The position numbers and the translations under genes were made by a program. From Gnetum montanum (lineage: Eukaryota > Streptophyta > Gnetopsida > Gnetales > Gnetaceae): 64,000 nucleotides of DNA. Below are positions 24,557 through 36,169 of this stretch, piece after piece (positions within the stretch are counted from its first letter, which is position 1; each line of letters starts with the position of its first letter). The stretch spans positions 231,648-295,647 of the forward strand of contig MNCI01000986.1 of NCBI GenBank assembly GCA_015680685.1, given 5' to 3'. Under the pieces are notes generated by a model. It had not been told where the DNA came from, ran no database searches, and saw nothing but the letters and a program-made list of their open reading frames with translations.

Positions 24557-25431
24557 CTACCAAAACTATAAACAAGCAATACCCAAGAAAGGAGTATTTT
24601 GCTCGCAGAAATGCAAACCACTTTTTAGTAGAATTGTTAAAAATGCCCTTGGTTTTATTTAGAGACAAAAAATGCAATGGCATATTATCAAAAAGATTGC
24701 AAAACTTAACTAAGATGATTGGCTTATGGAGGGCTAACATAATGAGTTAGGTCATTATGCTCAATCTAGCTTTATTATTCTTATATGCAAATAAATTATG
24801 TAGGCATCAACTTTGCAACAACTCCATGTAATGAGGGAAAAAAAATACTTTGATTAACATACTATTATATATGGTTTGTGAAACTTTCTATGAGCAACTT
24901 ATTCTCAAGTTTTCTCAACAAGGATAACAAGAGAGTCTCAAGCAAAAGCCCTAGAGGTATAAAGGCTAGAGCCATTGGTTAAACCTCTCACAATGCAAAT
25001 ATAGCTGATGATTTCACCTTCTTCCTTTTTTTATGTGATAATATCTAAATTATAATGTTAATTAATGATTTTTTGAAAAAAGTTTACACATCATTATGAA
25101 AAGATTCATAATATTTCCTAAGTTTTTCAAATTTTACATTTAAAATTTTAAAAAGTATTTTATGTTCAAGGAAAAATGTCATGCAAATTCATACTATGAT
25201 CATAACATTCTCTATTTCTCCTTGTTAATAGAAGCAACCTACATTTTATTACATGATGACACTAGGAATGAAATTATTGCATGTCACAATGGCTATTTTG
25301 ACTATTTCCTCACCTATGGAGTAATGACAGGATGCATGTCAATGCCTTCTGGTACTTGAATGCATAATCTATTACTTCTATTGCTACCATCTCATGTTCA
25401 ATATAGAAATCTAACAATGAGAATGATGCCA
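24557..25431. repeat. Long direct repeat, left copy, flanking gypsy element 2
   Basis: This 875-bp segment is repeated at 30721-31540. The match starts at CTACCA-AACTATAAACAAG in both copies and continues to ATAGAAATCTAACAATGA-AATGAT-CCA. It is not an LTR, having no TG/CA ends, promoter or primer site. The left copy abuts the broken end of gypsy pol and the right copy abuts the intact LTR end of the same element. Confidence 0.85.
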
Positions 25432-26250
25432 CCAATGGTTTAGTGACCTTAGAGAAATTCTCAATGAAGCACTGATAGTAGCTAGTGTGTCCAAGGAATG
25501 ACCTCACATCTTTGACTATTTCTAGCTATCTAGTAATTTCTTGGATGACCCTTATTTTTTTAAGGTCTACCTTGATCCCTTTTTTAGAAATTTTATACCC
25601 CAAAATAATGCCTTCCTAGATCATCAAGTGGCTTTTCAGCCAATTGAGCCTAAGGTTTGTCTCCACACACTTTTTTAGCACTTGCTCAAGATGGTCCAAG
25701 GCTTACTCAAATGTAGTTGCATAGGTGGAGAAGTCATCCATGACGACTTCCATCATGCTACTAATCTACGATTGGAACATGTTTAGGATAAGTTTTTGGA
25801 ATATAGCAGGGGCATTGCATTGGCCAAATGCCATCATTTTGTATGTGAAAGTCCTTGAGGGACTTGTGAATGTTGTTTTGGCTTGATCCTATAGTATGAT
25901 CTAAATTTGATTATAGCCATTATAACCATCTAGAAAGCTCTAGTAGCAATGCCCAAAAATGGTATCCAACACTTGGTCCACAAATTATAACAAAAAGTGA
26001 TCTTTGTAAATTTCCATGTTCAATAACATGAAATTGATATAGATCCTCCAGTTTTCATCCTTCTTTGGCACTATTACAAGTGGGCTAACCCACTCGCTAT
26101 CTGCAATGGGATAGATGAACCATGCCTTAAGGAGTTGTTCAATCTTCTCTTTCACAATCTGCTTTAATTTGGGGTTCAATCACCATTGCGGTTGCCTCTT
26201 TGGCTTCATGGAAGGACCTATGTAGATGCGGTGCTCACATATCCTAGGAT
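25432..26250 (-). pseudogene. Truncated RT of element 2
   Basis: The frame shows MNPKLKQIVKEKIEQLLK, then WVSPLVIVPKK (about 26080-26130). The catalytic block is VVMDDFS at about 25728-25750. It ends after FLGHTSYYQCFIENFSK and KPL. This last block is the RT thumb and connection of gypsy elements, and the sequence breaks off before RNase H. The copy is non-functional. Confidence 0.85.
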
Positions 26251-26668
26251 TAATTTCCATGAATTCAGGATATGACCAAGCAAAGGTTGTTGAGCATCTA
26301 TTGACCATCTCCAATAACTTCTTTTTCTACACAGGAACAAGGTTGACATTGATGATAACTAGCTTTTCATTGTTCAAAAAGACATATTCCATTCCTTTTA
26401 ATAAAGGTTTTAGCTCAAGGAGTTCTTTTTTAAAGCTTTTAGGAATCTCCAACTCTCCCTAGTTGATTTCATCAGGTTTATCATCAAAGAGTTATCGATG
26501 AACTTGCTCTAGTTCATTTATGCCTTCATTGTAGGCATTCATAAAGCTCTTAGTTGGTTCTATGCATATTGTTGAACTACTATCAGGTTCAATTATGAGC
26601 CACTGAGTGGCCTCTTATTTTTTGGTTGCTCCATATAGGCACCTTTTAATTTTTTTCACATCGGCATA

Positions 26669-27250
26669 CTATTTGCATGCTATGATAGATGTGCTTTTTA
26701 CGGTCCATAATTTCTGCACATAGTTGCACCCTATGTCATTGTATATGATGCATGAAATGTGCTTCCTCTCAATCTTTTCAAATTCATTTCCTTGGAAATT
26801 TCCAAGAAGAGGTCTTAGATTCCTAGCCATGCATCTATGATGCTCAGCCAAGACCTTCCCATGAAGATTGGGAAGTCCCCCTTGTAGTTATTAATACAAA
26901 TCACTAGGAAGTTAGCAGGATAGGACCACCCACAGATGGTGATCACAATGTCCTCCACCAGTCCTAAGGGAATGGTTAAGGATTGATTTGACAACTCAAG
27001 ACAAATGTTACTCTTCTTGAGTGGAGGCAAGTTCCAAGCTTTGTGCATTTCATGAGAGATCAAATTCACATTAGAACTTAAGTCCAGAAAAGCCTTGCAA
27101 GGCTCGTTCCCAGTGATTTGCAAATAAATGAGGGGACTTCCAGGATTATATCTTTTCCTCGAAAGATGGCTAGCCTTAATCCAATTAGTGATTACATGGG
27201 TCAACATCATAGAATGCACTTTGGAAGGTGTTTTGGTTTGAAGGGACATA
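26669..27250 (-). pseudogene. Aspartic protease remnant of element 2
   Basis: The core parallels element 1: LDLSSNVNLISHEMHKAWNL (about 27040-27095), then IPLGLVEDIV, then GDFPIFMGRSWLSIIDAW (about 26825-26880). The catalytic DLG has become DLS, which should abolish activity. A natural-looking downstream piece with DIGCNYV continues to 26669. Confidence 0.8.
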
Positions 27251-27775
27251 GAATGAGATTGTAAAGGATGAGGGAGAAGCATGGTCATCAACCGTAGACA
27301 TTTGTAAATGCTTAGAAGGATTACTAGTTTAGAAGAAGGATCTTCTTGAGGGTTTGTTCTCCAAACCACTTAGCTAAGGAGCCAACTATAAGTTAACAAC
27401 CCTCATGAAGTTTCTTTGCTACGGCTAGGCAGGAATTTTGCCTTGCATGGATGGAGTTACTGGTAGTTGAGTTGAGGGTGAAGGTACAGGTGCAGAAGGA
27501 TGAGAAGGATAGAATGGAAATGGGGATTCCCCTCTTGGAGATTAAGCTCTACAATATTCTAGAGGGTAGTAGTGATGTTGAAAGGAGGTGTGACTGGAAG
27601 AGTCACATGGAGAAATCAGTTGATGAACATAGTACCCATAGTAATCTAGTTATCGGTAAGGGTACTATTGCCTTGGTAGTAGCATCCCCCACAACTGTGG
27701 ATGTTGCCACTACTAGTATTGCGGAGGAGGTTTGGGTGGAGCTCCGCTTAGGTAGTAAGCTTGCTATTGGTGAAA

Positions 27776-29735
27776 CTACCTGTAGTTTCCTTGAGGATAA
27801 GGCAACCTGTTGGGTGCTTGCCTTCTTGCCAATCTAATATTTAGCACATACACCCTAGATTCATGCAAGTGTAACATAATGAGACAACGCCCCTTAGGAT
27901 GTTCATATTGGTAGATGTCACACCCACCATCATCATCTATCTTAGATTTCACAACCTCTTCAGTGGCAACAGCTTTGCCCTTACCCCTTTGATGGACACA
28001 TTCAACCTCTTTCATTCTCCTTCAGTCATAGCGGCTACCTTGCTCTTTGGACTCTTCTCCAATTCTAAGGATAGTTTGAAATTTTTTGTCTAAAGAATCC
28101 CACATTTTGTCTACCTTGGTTGATATTTTAGAAACATATTTTTGGATCAGCAAGGTTTTATGTTGCACCATTTCATCAAGTCGTGCCTCATCGTTCCCTT
28201 TTTCAGATGGAAGGATCCCAGTTGTACTCCTTTACACTTTTGCTTTTCTACAACTCACTTTCTTCTTTAGTGACCTGCTCAATTAGCCTTTGGAATTGAT
28301 TGGATCTAAGTTATGAAATTCCTCCTTAGGTATAAACCTCAAGAGTTCTTCTAGTTTTTTTTGGAGCCCATCTATTAAATGATGAAGCTGCTCCCTTTGA
28401 GAAAAGCTATGGTCTTGGAAACTTTGCAATAGAGAGTAATATTTTCCCATGGTTGCATCCAAGGATTCATGTGTTCCTTATCTCTACCCTTGTATTTGCT
28501 TTATGAGATTGGACACTTAGGAGTATGTCTAATATTGTTGTTAAAGAGTTCAAGCAATGTACTTCATTGTCTGATTGATTATGATTCTAAGGACCAATAC
28601 TAGCTTTCAACCTTATTAATGAGTGTTTGTGGGAATAACTTTAGCTTTTTCCATTCATTTTCAATGTTCTACAAGGCATAAACATTGTGAAAAATCTTGA
28701 TTATGCTTTTGTGGATCTAAGTTATATTTCACTTCAAACTTGGGGATATTGGTCATATCCAACCTTTTAATTCTGCTATCTTTCACATGCCTCATCAAAA
28801 TTCTCATGACCTCTACAATATTTAGCATATTTTTGGTTGCAAGTAGAGGCTCATCATAGTCATAGCCTCTATGATGATCATGATGCCTATGATTTCCTCT
28901 TTTGTTCCTTCTTTCACGGTGGCAAGCCTCCCTTGATTACCCATGCCCCTAGTCTCTACTAGTTTGGTGGGCCCTACAATCATCCTTATCCCATTGATCA
29001 CCTCCATCATGGTCTACAACTTTGGTTGGAGCTAGAGGAGGATGAAGATGAGGATGTTGAAGGTGAAGAAGGAGGAGAGCCAGCACCAACATGATGCTTG
29101 CTAACCCCTCTTCTTTAGTCACGGACATGATCATGATGCTTGTTCACATTCTTGCCTTGGCTCCCACCTTTGGAGCCCCCATGGTCATGGGACTTGTTCT
29201 TCCCTAAACCAGGATTATTTACAATGGATTGTAAGTTCTGGTTAAGGGTCCCCTCATCAAAGACAAGGGGAGGAGAGTCTATGAATTGAGATTCCCTAGA
29301 AAAGGAATCCTCTCCTTCCTTCTAACCTAGTAGGAACAAGGGGTTTGTGAACTATTTCCTCTTCGATACTTTGTAATGCATCTCCTATTGCTAATCTTTC
29401 TTACGTTGTGCCTCTGTGGGATGATAATCCTGATAGTGATGGTCTTGCACAACATATTCAACATTGAGCCCTTGGATGCCCAATTTCATGAGATTTTAGA
29501 GTAGCATCATAGGAATTGATTAATTGGGCAACAACATAATGTTGCCCTCCATGTCCCTCCACTATAGCTATTCATCCTGATGCAGGATGAAGGTGAAGTT
29601 TCGCACATACTCATTGGGATGAGTATAGACCACTCTGCATTATTGGGACATTGGTAGTTTTGACCCTTTATGCCTTTGTTAATTAGATGTATGCTCGAAC
29701 AATGGTGGATATTCAGCCTTGTGAGAAGAAGACAT
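27776..29735 (-). pseudogene. gag remnant of element 2
   Basis: The frame opens at an ATG at 29735 (MSSSHKAEYPP), parallel to the start of element 1. The gag core (NIENEWKKLKLFPQTL, then LLELFNN) is at about 28520-28680. The zinc knuckle at about 27882-27922 keeps the spacing C-X2-(C)-X3-H-X4-C, but the second Cys is Tyr (CDIYQYEHPKGRC). Stops and at least one shift break it. Confidence 0.75.
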
Positions 29736-29868
29736 TTTAGTTGGAAAGAAAAACAATGTACTTTTACTATTATATTATTATTATTGGTAATGATTGCCAA
29801 TTTAACTTCGTTACAATGTCGTTGAATAATTGCACCAACTCCTAGGTAGAGCACGTAGCTAACTAAAG

Positions 29869-29886
29869 TCCTTGGCAATAGCGCCA
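29869..29886 (-). other. Primer binding site of element 2, tRNA-Asp type
   Basis: On the minus strand this reads TGGCGCTATTGCCAAGGA, one base inside the LTR. It is the closest of the three copies to the tRNA-Asp site used by Athila/Tat elements. Confidence 0.85.
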
Positions 29887-29887
29887 A

Positions 29888-30720
29888 TGATGAGTTATGA
29901 GTAGTCTCTATGCCCAACCATATGAATCACTAGTGTTCACTAAGTAATCTAGTCGAATTCCATATATTTTAGCTCTCTAAGTACACTAAGTCTAGGAAGT
30001 GAATCTAATGTACATGATCATTGTCTTCTTAGTTTTACATGTGTAAATATACAGTTAAGTGTAATTGAGGCATCTGATTTTTATCATTTTATATTTTTTT
30101 GTTTAAATTGCCTAAGTGCTGTAACATAAAATAAAGTAATTAAATGTTTGATTAACCTAATAACTAACTAATATCTTAACTAATCCTAACATAAGCATCT
30201 ATTCCCACTTTCTGTACACATCTTGAACATGTTACAATGCTACTAGGTAACAAAGCATTAAGTGCTACTAGCATTACTAGGTGTTAACATATGCTTGAAG
30301 TGGTCGTACTTATGCGGATTAATAAATTGCTAATTAATTAATTAATTTGATGCATTAAAGTAAATTACTCAAATAATAAATGCATTAAGTAAACATTAAG
30401 CTAATTTCAAATGTTGCAAGGTTTGTGAAGAAAGTTTATCTTTATTGTTGGTCACATCAAGGTGCTAAGGTACATCAGTGTTTGAATAAAGATTTGTACA
30501 CTTTTCACTCATATTGCGGGCCCTTAGCAAATATTTTAACTATCAAATCAACAAAACACAAGAGCTTTGCTAGGATACTAACTATGGAATGCCATAAATG
30601 CAGCTAGTGAGCATGTATTTATAGGCAAAGATAGACATTGCATTGATGGGATCATGTCAATGCATCAAACCAGACATCGATGACATCTCGTCAACACAAC
30701 CTAAGGAAGATGCTTCATCA
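29888..30720 (-). repeat. 5' LTR of element 2
   Basis: This 833-bp LTR begins TGATGAG and ends TTCATCA, with a TATA box at 30616-30623 (minus strand). Its outer end and U5 part are related to the LTRs of elements 1 and 3. Its U3 lacks the GATATC repeats and carries ATCGATG-type sequence instead. No partner LTR exists in the window. Confidence 0.88.
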
Positions 30721-31540
30721 CTACCACAACTATAAACAAGTAACACCCAAGAAAAGAGAATTTTCTTCGGAAAAATAGAAACCACTTTTTAGTAAAATTG
30801 TTTAAAATGCCCTTGGTTTTATTCAAAGATAAAAGTTGCAATAGCCTATTATGAAAAGGATTGCAAAACTTACCTGAGATGATTGGTTTCCATAGGGCTA
30901 ACCTTATGAGTTAGGGCATTATGCTCAATTTTGCTTTATTATTCTTGTATGGTGATAAATCATGTAGGCATCGACTTTGCAACATACTATTTTATATGCT
31001 TTGTTAAACTTTCTCTGAGTAATTTAGTCTCAACTTTTATCAACAAAGCTAACAAGAGAGTCTCTAGCAGAAGCCCTAGAGGTATAGAGGCTAGAGCCAT
31101 TGGTTAAACCTTTCACAAAGTAAATGTAGTTCATGATTTCACCTTCTCCCTTTTTTCTGTGATAATATCTAAACTAACAATGTTAATCAATGATGTTTTG
31201 AAAAAATTTTACATATCGTTATGATGAGATTCATAATATTTTTGAAGTTTCTTAAAACTTGCATTTAAAATTTTGAAAAATATTTTAAATTCAAAATAGG
31301 GAAAAATTTGTAAAAATTCTTGCAAATTCACACTATGATTGTAAGCAAGCAATGTACATTTTATTACATGATAACACTAGGAATGAAATTATTGCATGTC
31401 ATAATGACTATTTTGACTATTGCTTCACCTATGAAACAATGAGATGATGTATCTCAATGCCTTCTGGGACATGAAGGCACAACTCATTACTACTAGCACC
31501 TCATGTTCACCATAGAAATCTAACAATGAAAATGATACCA
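30721..31540. repeat. Long direct repeat, right copy
   Basis: This is an 820-bp copy of 24557-25431 with scattered substitutions and small deletions. Its left end coincides with the LTR terminus of element 2. After 31540 the sequence leaves the repeat and shows nothing related to gypsy pol. Confidence 0.85.
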
Positions 31541-32490
31541 TTCCTTCACAAGTCCTTGAGGTTTTCGATGATGTGTAGATGAAGAAGACTAGGAAGGGAT
31601 ATGTTCTATAACACACTTCTTCCTTTGAGGTGTTGTAATTTTTGAGTTCCTCTTCCTTAGTCGTCATTATTAAAAAGGTTTGAATACTTGACATTCATGC
31701 TCACCTAAATAAGGAAAGAAACATGGAGACCTTCAAACTCTTCATCGATGTAGAGATATAATGTAAATGAGTCTCACAAGGAAACATGAAAATTATAAGG
31801 TCTTTCTCAAGTTTATTTCCAAGATTTTATTTTGTTGAGTTTGCAGGTTATGTGATTTTAAAAGTCACCTATTTTTTGTGGAAGCATTTAGTCTCCTTTT
31901 ACCTATGCATCAAAAGAATCCAATTCATGGAAGTGAGGAATCAAGGATTTGTGATTCCGAACGTGTTTGGGTACGTGTGCCTCAAGAAAAAGTGGGGACG
32001 GGTTCGCTGGGGATGTGATAGAGAAAATTTAAATATATTAGTTTTTTAAAAAATTAAATCTCATATGTCATAAAAATACATTCTAAAATATAGAACAAGT
32101 ACAATGTATATCCAAAATATTGTTAATGCTTAAAAATAGCACAGAAGATTGCAATATCACCATTAAACTGAAGCAAGAAAATTTGCAAAGGTATGGAGGA
32201 CATTTAATCCATTTCCTTACTTAGGAACCATAATCTGGCCAAACATATAATTTCTGCAACAACCAAATTGACAGCAATAAAATGAAACCCTTTTGTTACT
32301 CAATCCAGTATTTCCAAAAATGAAATTAAGCCTAACATGCCTCAACCAAATTTATAGCAAATAGGTCCACTAATACTTTTGTTCAACAACTACCTGTGAG
32401 TACTACCCTAGAGACTACCGGTGAGTAGCCCTAGGGCCACGTTGAAGATGACCGCATTATAAGAAGACACAACTTAACTAAACTAGGCAC
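31541..32490. repeat. Spacer holding one arm of the foldback family
   Basis: The only recognisable part is about 31895-32030, which is the reverse complement of the left arm of the foldback repeat at 4250-4370. It shares the GATGCAT, GAATC-rich core, CGTGTTTGGGTA and GGGGATGTG blocks. The second arm is missing here. The rest is AT-rich with no assignment. Confidence 0.5.
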
Positions 32491-32496
32491 AACTCA

Positions 32497-32781
32497 CCTC
32501 ACCTACAATGATTAAAAACCTTTCCCCTCACCTACAATGATCAAAAACCTTTCAGAAGTCAGAAAATCGACACTAGTCATGATGAAGGGGAAAGTAAGAA
32601 CATCGACACTAGTCATGATGAAGGGGAAAGTAAAAACAGAGCACCATGAGCTTGCATATGGCCATTGGCCATGTGCTGGTGGTGGGCTTCATTGCTTTAT
32701 ACGCAAACAGATTTTTAAAAAAGTTGAGCAAGCATTCATTGCTTTATAAGCAAACAGATTTTTAAAAAAGTTGAACAAGCA
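32497..32781. repeat. Cluster of three short tandem duplications
   Basis: Three unrelated two-copy direct repeats follow each other. The first has period 29 (CCTCACCTACAATGAT at 32497 and 32526). The second has period 36 (ATCGACACTAGTCATGATG at 32566 and 32602). The third has period 47 (TTCATTGCTTTATA at 32688 and 32735). Each pair is nearly identical. Confidence 0.85.
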
Positions 32782-33877
32782 TCCATCCGTCATCATCTTC
32801 ATGACTAATGAGTCATGACGATGACCCTGTTTTGTTTTTTCTTTTTTCAGCAGAGATGAGAAAAAGAGCAAAAACCAGCAATGAACAATAAACACGCGTG
32901 AATGTGTGAGTCATGGTGGAACCTTTGACGCTCCCAAAGGCAGGCGAATCCATGCAAATGCAATTTTTTCCTCGCACGCCCCATCCAAAACTTGATTTCC
33001 GTATGACCCATACTTGCCCCTTCGGCCTTCAGTTACCATAGTAGCCCTTTCGTGATTTCTGTGTGTTTGTTTATTCATTCGTACTCCCTTGTTTCCTGTG
33101 GTCCGTCTCATGCCGATGCTATGAATCTTGATTGCCTGCTTGCCACTTAACAATGAAATGAAATTTTGGGTATGATTCAGAACAGGAGAAGATACGTAAG
33201 ATTTTAATGCATGTAGACATCGCAAAAAATAAAAAGGCAAGAACACTACGAGGCACGGCCACCATTTCAATGTATAGGTTCAGACAAAATTTCATTGGAA
33301 ATTATGAAATACGTACCCATTGCAAATTTAATGCGCATGCTCTCAAATCCGACGATAACAGTTCGTCAAAATTTATCCGGAATCGCGAATCTCCGGCGCA
33401 TAGCCTTTTACCCTAGGCTTCATCGGTTTGATTGTTAAGGACTATTTGCATGTATATTCATTTTTGTTTATCCTTGTATATGTTCATTAGGGTTGTTTGA
33501 GGTCCTTTTTTCTTGGGGGGTTTCTCTAAGATGTTTTTTGAGAGCTGTAAAGTTATCTCTTTAATACATGGGTGATGCTTTGTATGAAAAATAGAAGATT
33601 AAAAAGAAAAAACACTGCAAAAATATAAGAAAATGTTTAGGAACAAAATTTCAAAGAGCAGCAGTGAAGCATGAGAGGAATGCTGCGCCATTAAGGAGGG
33701 CGGGCCACAGTAGTTATTGAAAACAAACAAAAAACAAACGAAAAAGAATGCAATGGGACTCATTCAAAACAAACAAAGGAAACAAAGGATGGATGACGGA
33801 ATGCAGCGACAGTAGAGAAGAATAGCGATCCTGGGATGGATCGATGGATGGATGAGACACAATTATAAGGATGTTAC
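32782..33877. other. Spacer, 3' flank of the peroxidase pseudogene
   Basis: No gene was recognised. Short open frames at 32911-33416 overlap on both strands and lack similarity. A small GATGGATG-type repeat lies at 33835-33853. Confidence 0.45.
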
Positions 33878-34822
33878 TTAGTTGGGATGGTGGCAGTTGT
33901 TGTGGATCTGGCCCTGAGTGCCAGTGAGGACGTTGAGGCGGTCCATCTTGAGCATGGCAGTGACGAGGTTGTGTAAGAAGACAGATTGCCAGCGGGTTGT
34001 GTGACGAGTGGGGATGTGAGGGAAGAGCCATTGTAGAGCTCCTGGTCCGAGTGCAGAAGCCCCTTTTTGTGGATGAGATTCACGTAGTAGCTATTAGTTA
34101 GCGAATATGTTGGGACTGCCCACATCCAGAGGAGCCAGATTATCATTTGAGCCGCTCCTGGGGCAGGAGTGCTGCCAGATGCGTGCGAATCTGCAGTTGA
34201 TTGTGGTGTCGCTGTAAATGTGGGCTCCGAAGTTGGTGCAGCGGGCCTACCCGATGGTGTGTGTGCCGGTGAGAGGGACGAAGTCGGTGACGGAGAGTCC
34301 CTGATTGGACAACGTCGGCGGAAGCATACGCAAGGAGGCACTGGCTGTCGTGAGGGAGTCGCGGCAGCTGAGCTTGACCTTCCAGAAGGGTCCGCCCAGA
34401 GTGAACGTCGAGTCCTGTCGGGCACACCGTCTCCAGTCGTGCTTGATGGCATCCATGACTTGGTAGCCGCGGATGGAGTTGTTGTTGGTGGTGCACGTCT
34501 TCTCGGTGTTGTTTCCGTCGAGGAGAATGGAGGCATCGCAGCCCTGCATGTAGCAGTCGTGGAAATGTAATCGCAGCAGCGACGCCCCCATCCGTGCTTC
34601 CTTCGCTATCGCTGCTCTCACCGTGTCCACCACGATGAAGTTCGCCGGTGGAAAAGTCTTGGCGTACAAGTTCTTAACCTCCTCCTGCTACTGGGATGTT
34701 GTTTTATTCTGCACCTGCGCCACCTCAAATCCGGTAATGGCGAGTATCGCCACTGCCATGCACATGTGCATCATCATCATCCACGTTTCCGCCCTTGTCA
34801 GTGTGATTCCCATTCTGCTCAT
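33878..34822 (-). pseudogene. Class III (secretory) peroxidase pseudogene
   Basis: The minus strand encodes a plant class III peroxidase, a heme enzyme of the apoplast that oxidises phenolics with hydrogen peroxide. The start at 34822 leads into a signal-peptide-like segment. The distal-His motif LRLHFHDC (about 34553-34576) is followed by GCDASILLDG, NSIRGYQVMDAIK, and a proximal-His motif LTGTHTIG (about 34249-34272). KKGLLHSDQELYNGSS and a C-terminal GQIHNNCHHPN complete it. Lesions are a TAG at 34688-34690, a TAG after HTIG at 34247, loss of the conserved VSCADIL block, and several frameshifts. The first Cys region has Phe where KTCP is expected. The gene occupies one uninterrupted stretch of the usual coding length, without the introns common in the family. 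Confidence 0.9.
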
Positions 34823-35116
34823 GTTGCTAGTGCTGCGATTCCTCTGCAACTCTGCCACAGCTCTTTGGATGATGAGGCGTGGAGGTCACGCGCTCGTGCT
34901 CTTGTTTTATAGCATTCACACTATTTCAAACAACATTATACCACAAAGAACATTATACTAGGAAAGCTCCTCTTATTGCTCTTACAAATCTTCATTTGAA
35001 TCTTTGAACTTTTAGTAAAACCTAAAAATAAATTTAAAAACTATAATCAAAATGCTTAATGAGACAGAAAAGTGTAGTGATGTTCTGAATGTATAATCAA
35101 ATTAAAAAATCATGTA

Positions 35117-35186
35117 AGCGAACAAATCTTAAATATATTATGAACATGGGTAGCGAACAAATCTTAAATATATTATGAACATGGGT
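35117..35186. repeat. Perfect two-copy 35-bp tandem repeat
   Basis: AGCGAACAAATCTTAAATAT and the following bases to ATGGGT occur twice with period 35 and no mismatch, at 35117 and 35152. A perfect match among old, diverged DNA implies a recent slippage event or gene conversion. Confidence 0.9.
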
Positions 35187-36050
35187 AACTACTTAATCAT
35201 TGTTAAATAGAGAGTGAAAGGGACTTATTTTTATAATACATGTTATCAAACTTAACTAAAAGGTAAGATTTGAGAGTAATTGGTTAAGCACAAACTTGAA
35301 TGATACTAGATTTTAATTGAATAGGTAAATATAAGATGAGGTTTATTCTATTTATAAAAGTCCAATAGTGCATTATGAAATAAGATAGAGATATGCCCCC
35401 TTTGGAAGTTTACCAAAGGACCTAAAGAAAACAATTCTAAAATCTTTTAAAAGTCAAATTCTTAATAAAAACGATGGTGTATATCTATGACAACAAAAAT
35501 TAAATGATTTAACTAGGCAAGAAAATAAATCTAAATTTTATTAGAAGATATTATACTTAAGCATCATGTTTAAGGATGATGAAGTGAAATATTTGACTTT
35601 ATGCATTTTTAGAAACATAGGTCCTGCTACTATTAGTCCCAATAGGGAAGGCATAAAACACTTTCTTCAAGATTAGCTACAACAACCATCTATTGCAATA
35701 GATAATGGGATTCATGAAGGTCATGGTAGTGGGCATGGTTGTGGCTGAGGTGGAGGATGACCACAGATCATAGAAACTGGAAATCCAGAATCGATGAGTG
35801 TAGAGGAGAGAAGATGATTTTAGAAATGAGAAACAAAATGATATGAGTGAGAATGACAACAAATTATATGAGATTTAGGAGTACGATAACAAATTTATTT
35901 ATGCATTTTTTGATATATCAAAACAAATATTTAATGTAGGCAAATCTTATTGTGTTATTTATCTACTTATATTGCAAATATTTTTTAGGCTGCATCAACT
36001 TCGAATCTTCTCTCAACACCTGGAAATTCATCCTTGGGAATAATCCACAT

Positions 36051-36074
36051 TAATAATAATAATAATAATAATAA
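36051..36074. repeat. (TAA)8 microsatellite
   Basis: Eight TAA units occur in a row. It is a simple sequence repeat with no inferred function. Confidence 0.9.
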
Positions 36075-36169
36075 TTAATAAGAAATGCAGGCTATTATTG
36101 TCTACCCATATTCATGTTAGTATTTATTGTTATTGAATATTTTATTCACATTTCTTAACATTTTGTAGG

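Larger units (their letters stand above)
25432..30720 (-). mobile_element. One-ended Athila/Tat-like gypsy retrotransposon, element 2
   Basis: The element is in minus orientation and keeps a complete 5' LTR, primer site, gag, protease and most of RT. It stops inside the RT connection region at 25432, so RNase H, integrase and the 3' LTR are missing. Its proteins are related to those of element 1 in the same order. The truncated end joins one copy of an 0.85-kb direct repeat and the LTR end joins the other. Decay by stops is heavy. Confidence 0.88.
34823..36169. other. AT-rich spacer with simple repeats
   Basis: It holds a perfect 35-bp duplication (35117-35186) and a (TAA)8 microsatellite (36051-36074). 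A G-rich phrase near 35700-35770 is not a recognisable gene. The 5' end of the Helitron that follows probably lies in this stretch, but its terminus was not located. Confidence 0.5.

Noticed and set aside
24960-25010. tRNA-like or SINE A-box phrase (GAGCCATTGGTTAA) in the long direct repeat
   Set aside because: No matching B-box and no foldable tRNA or SINE body were found.
33207-33416. 69-codon plus-strand frame near the peroxidase pseudogene
   Set aside because: There is no similarity, and an overlapping antisense frame is equally open.
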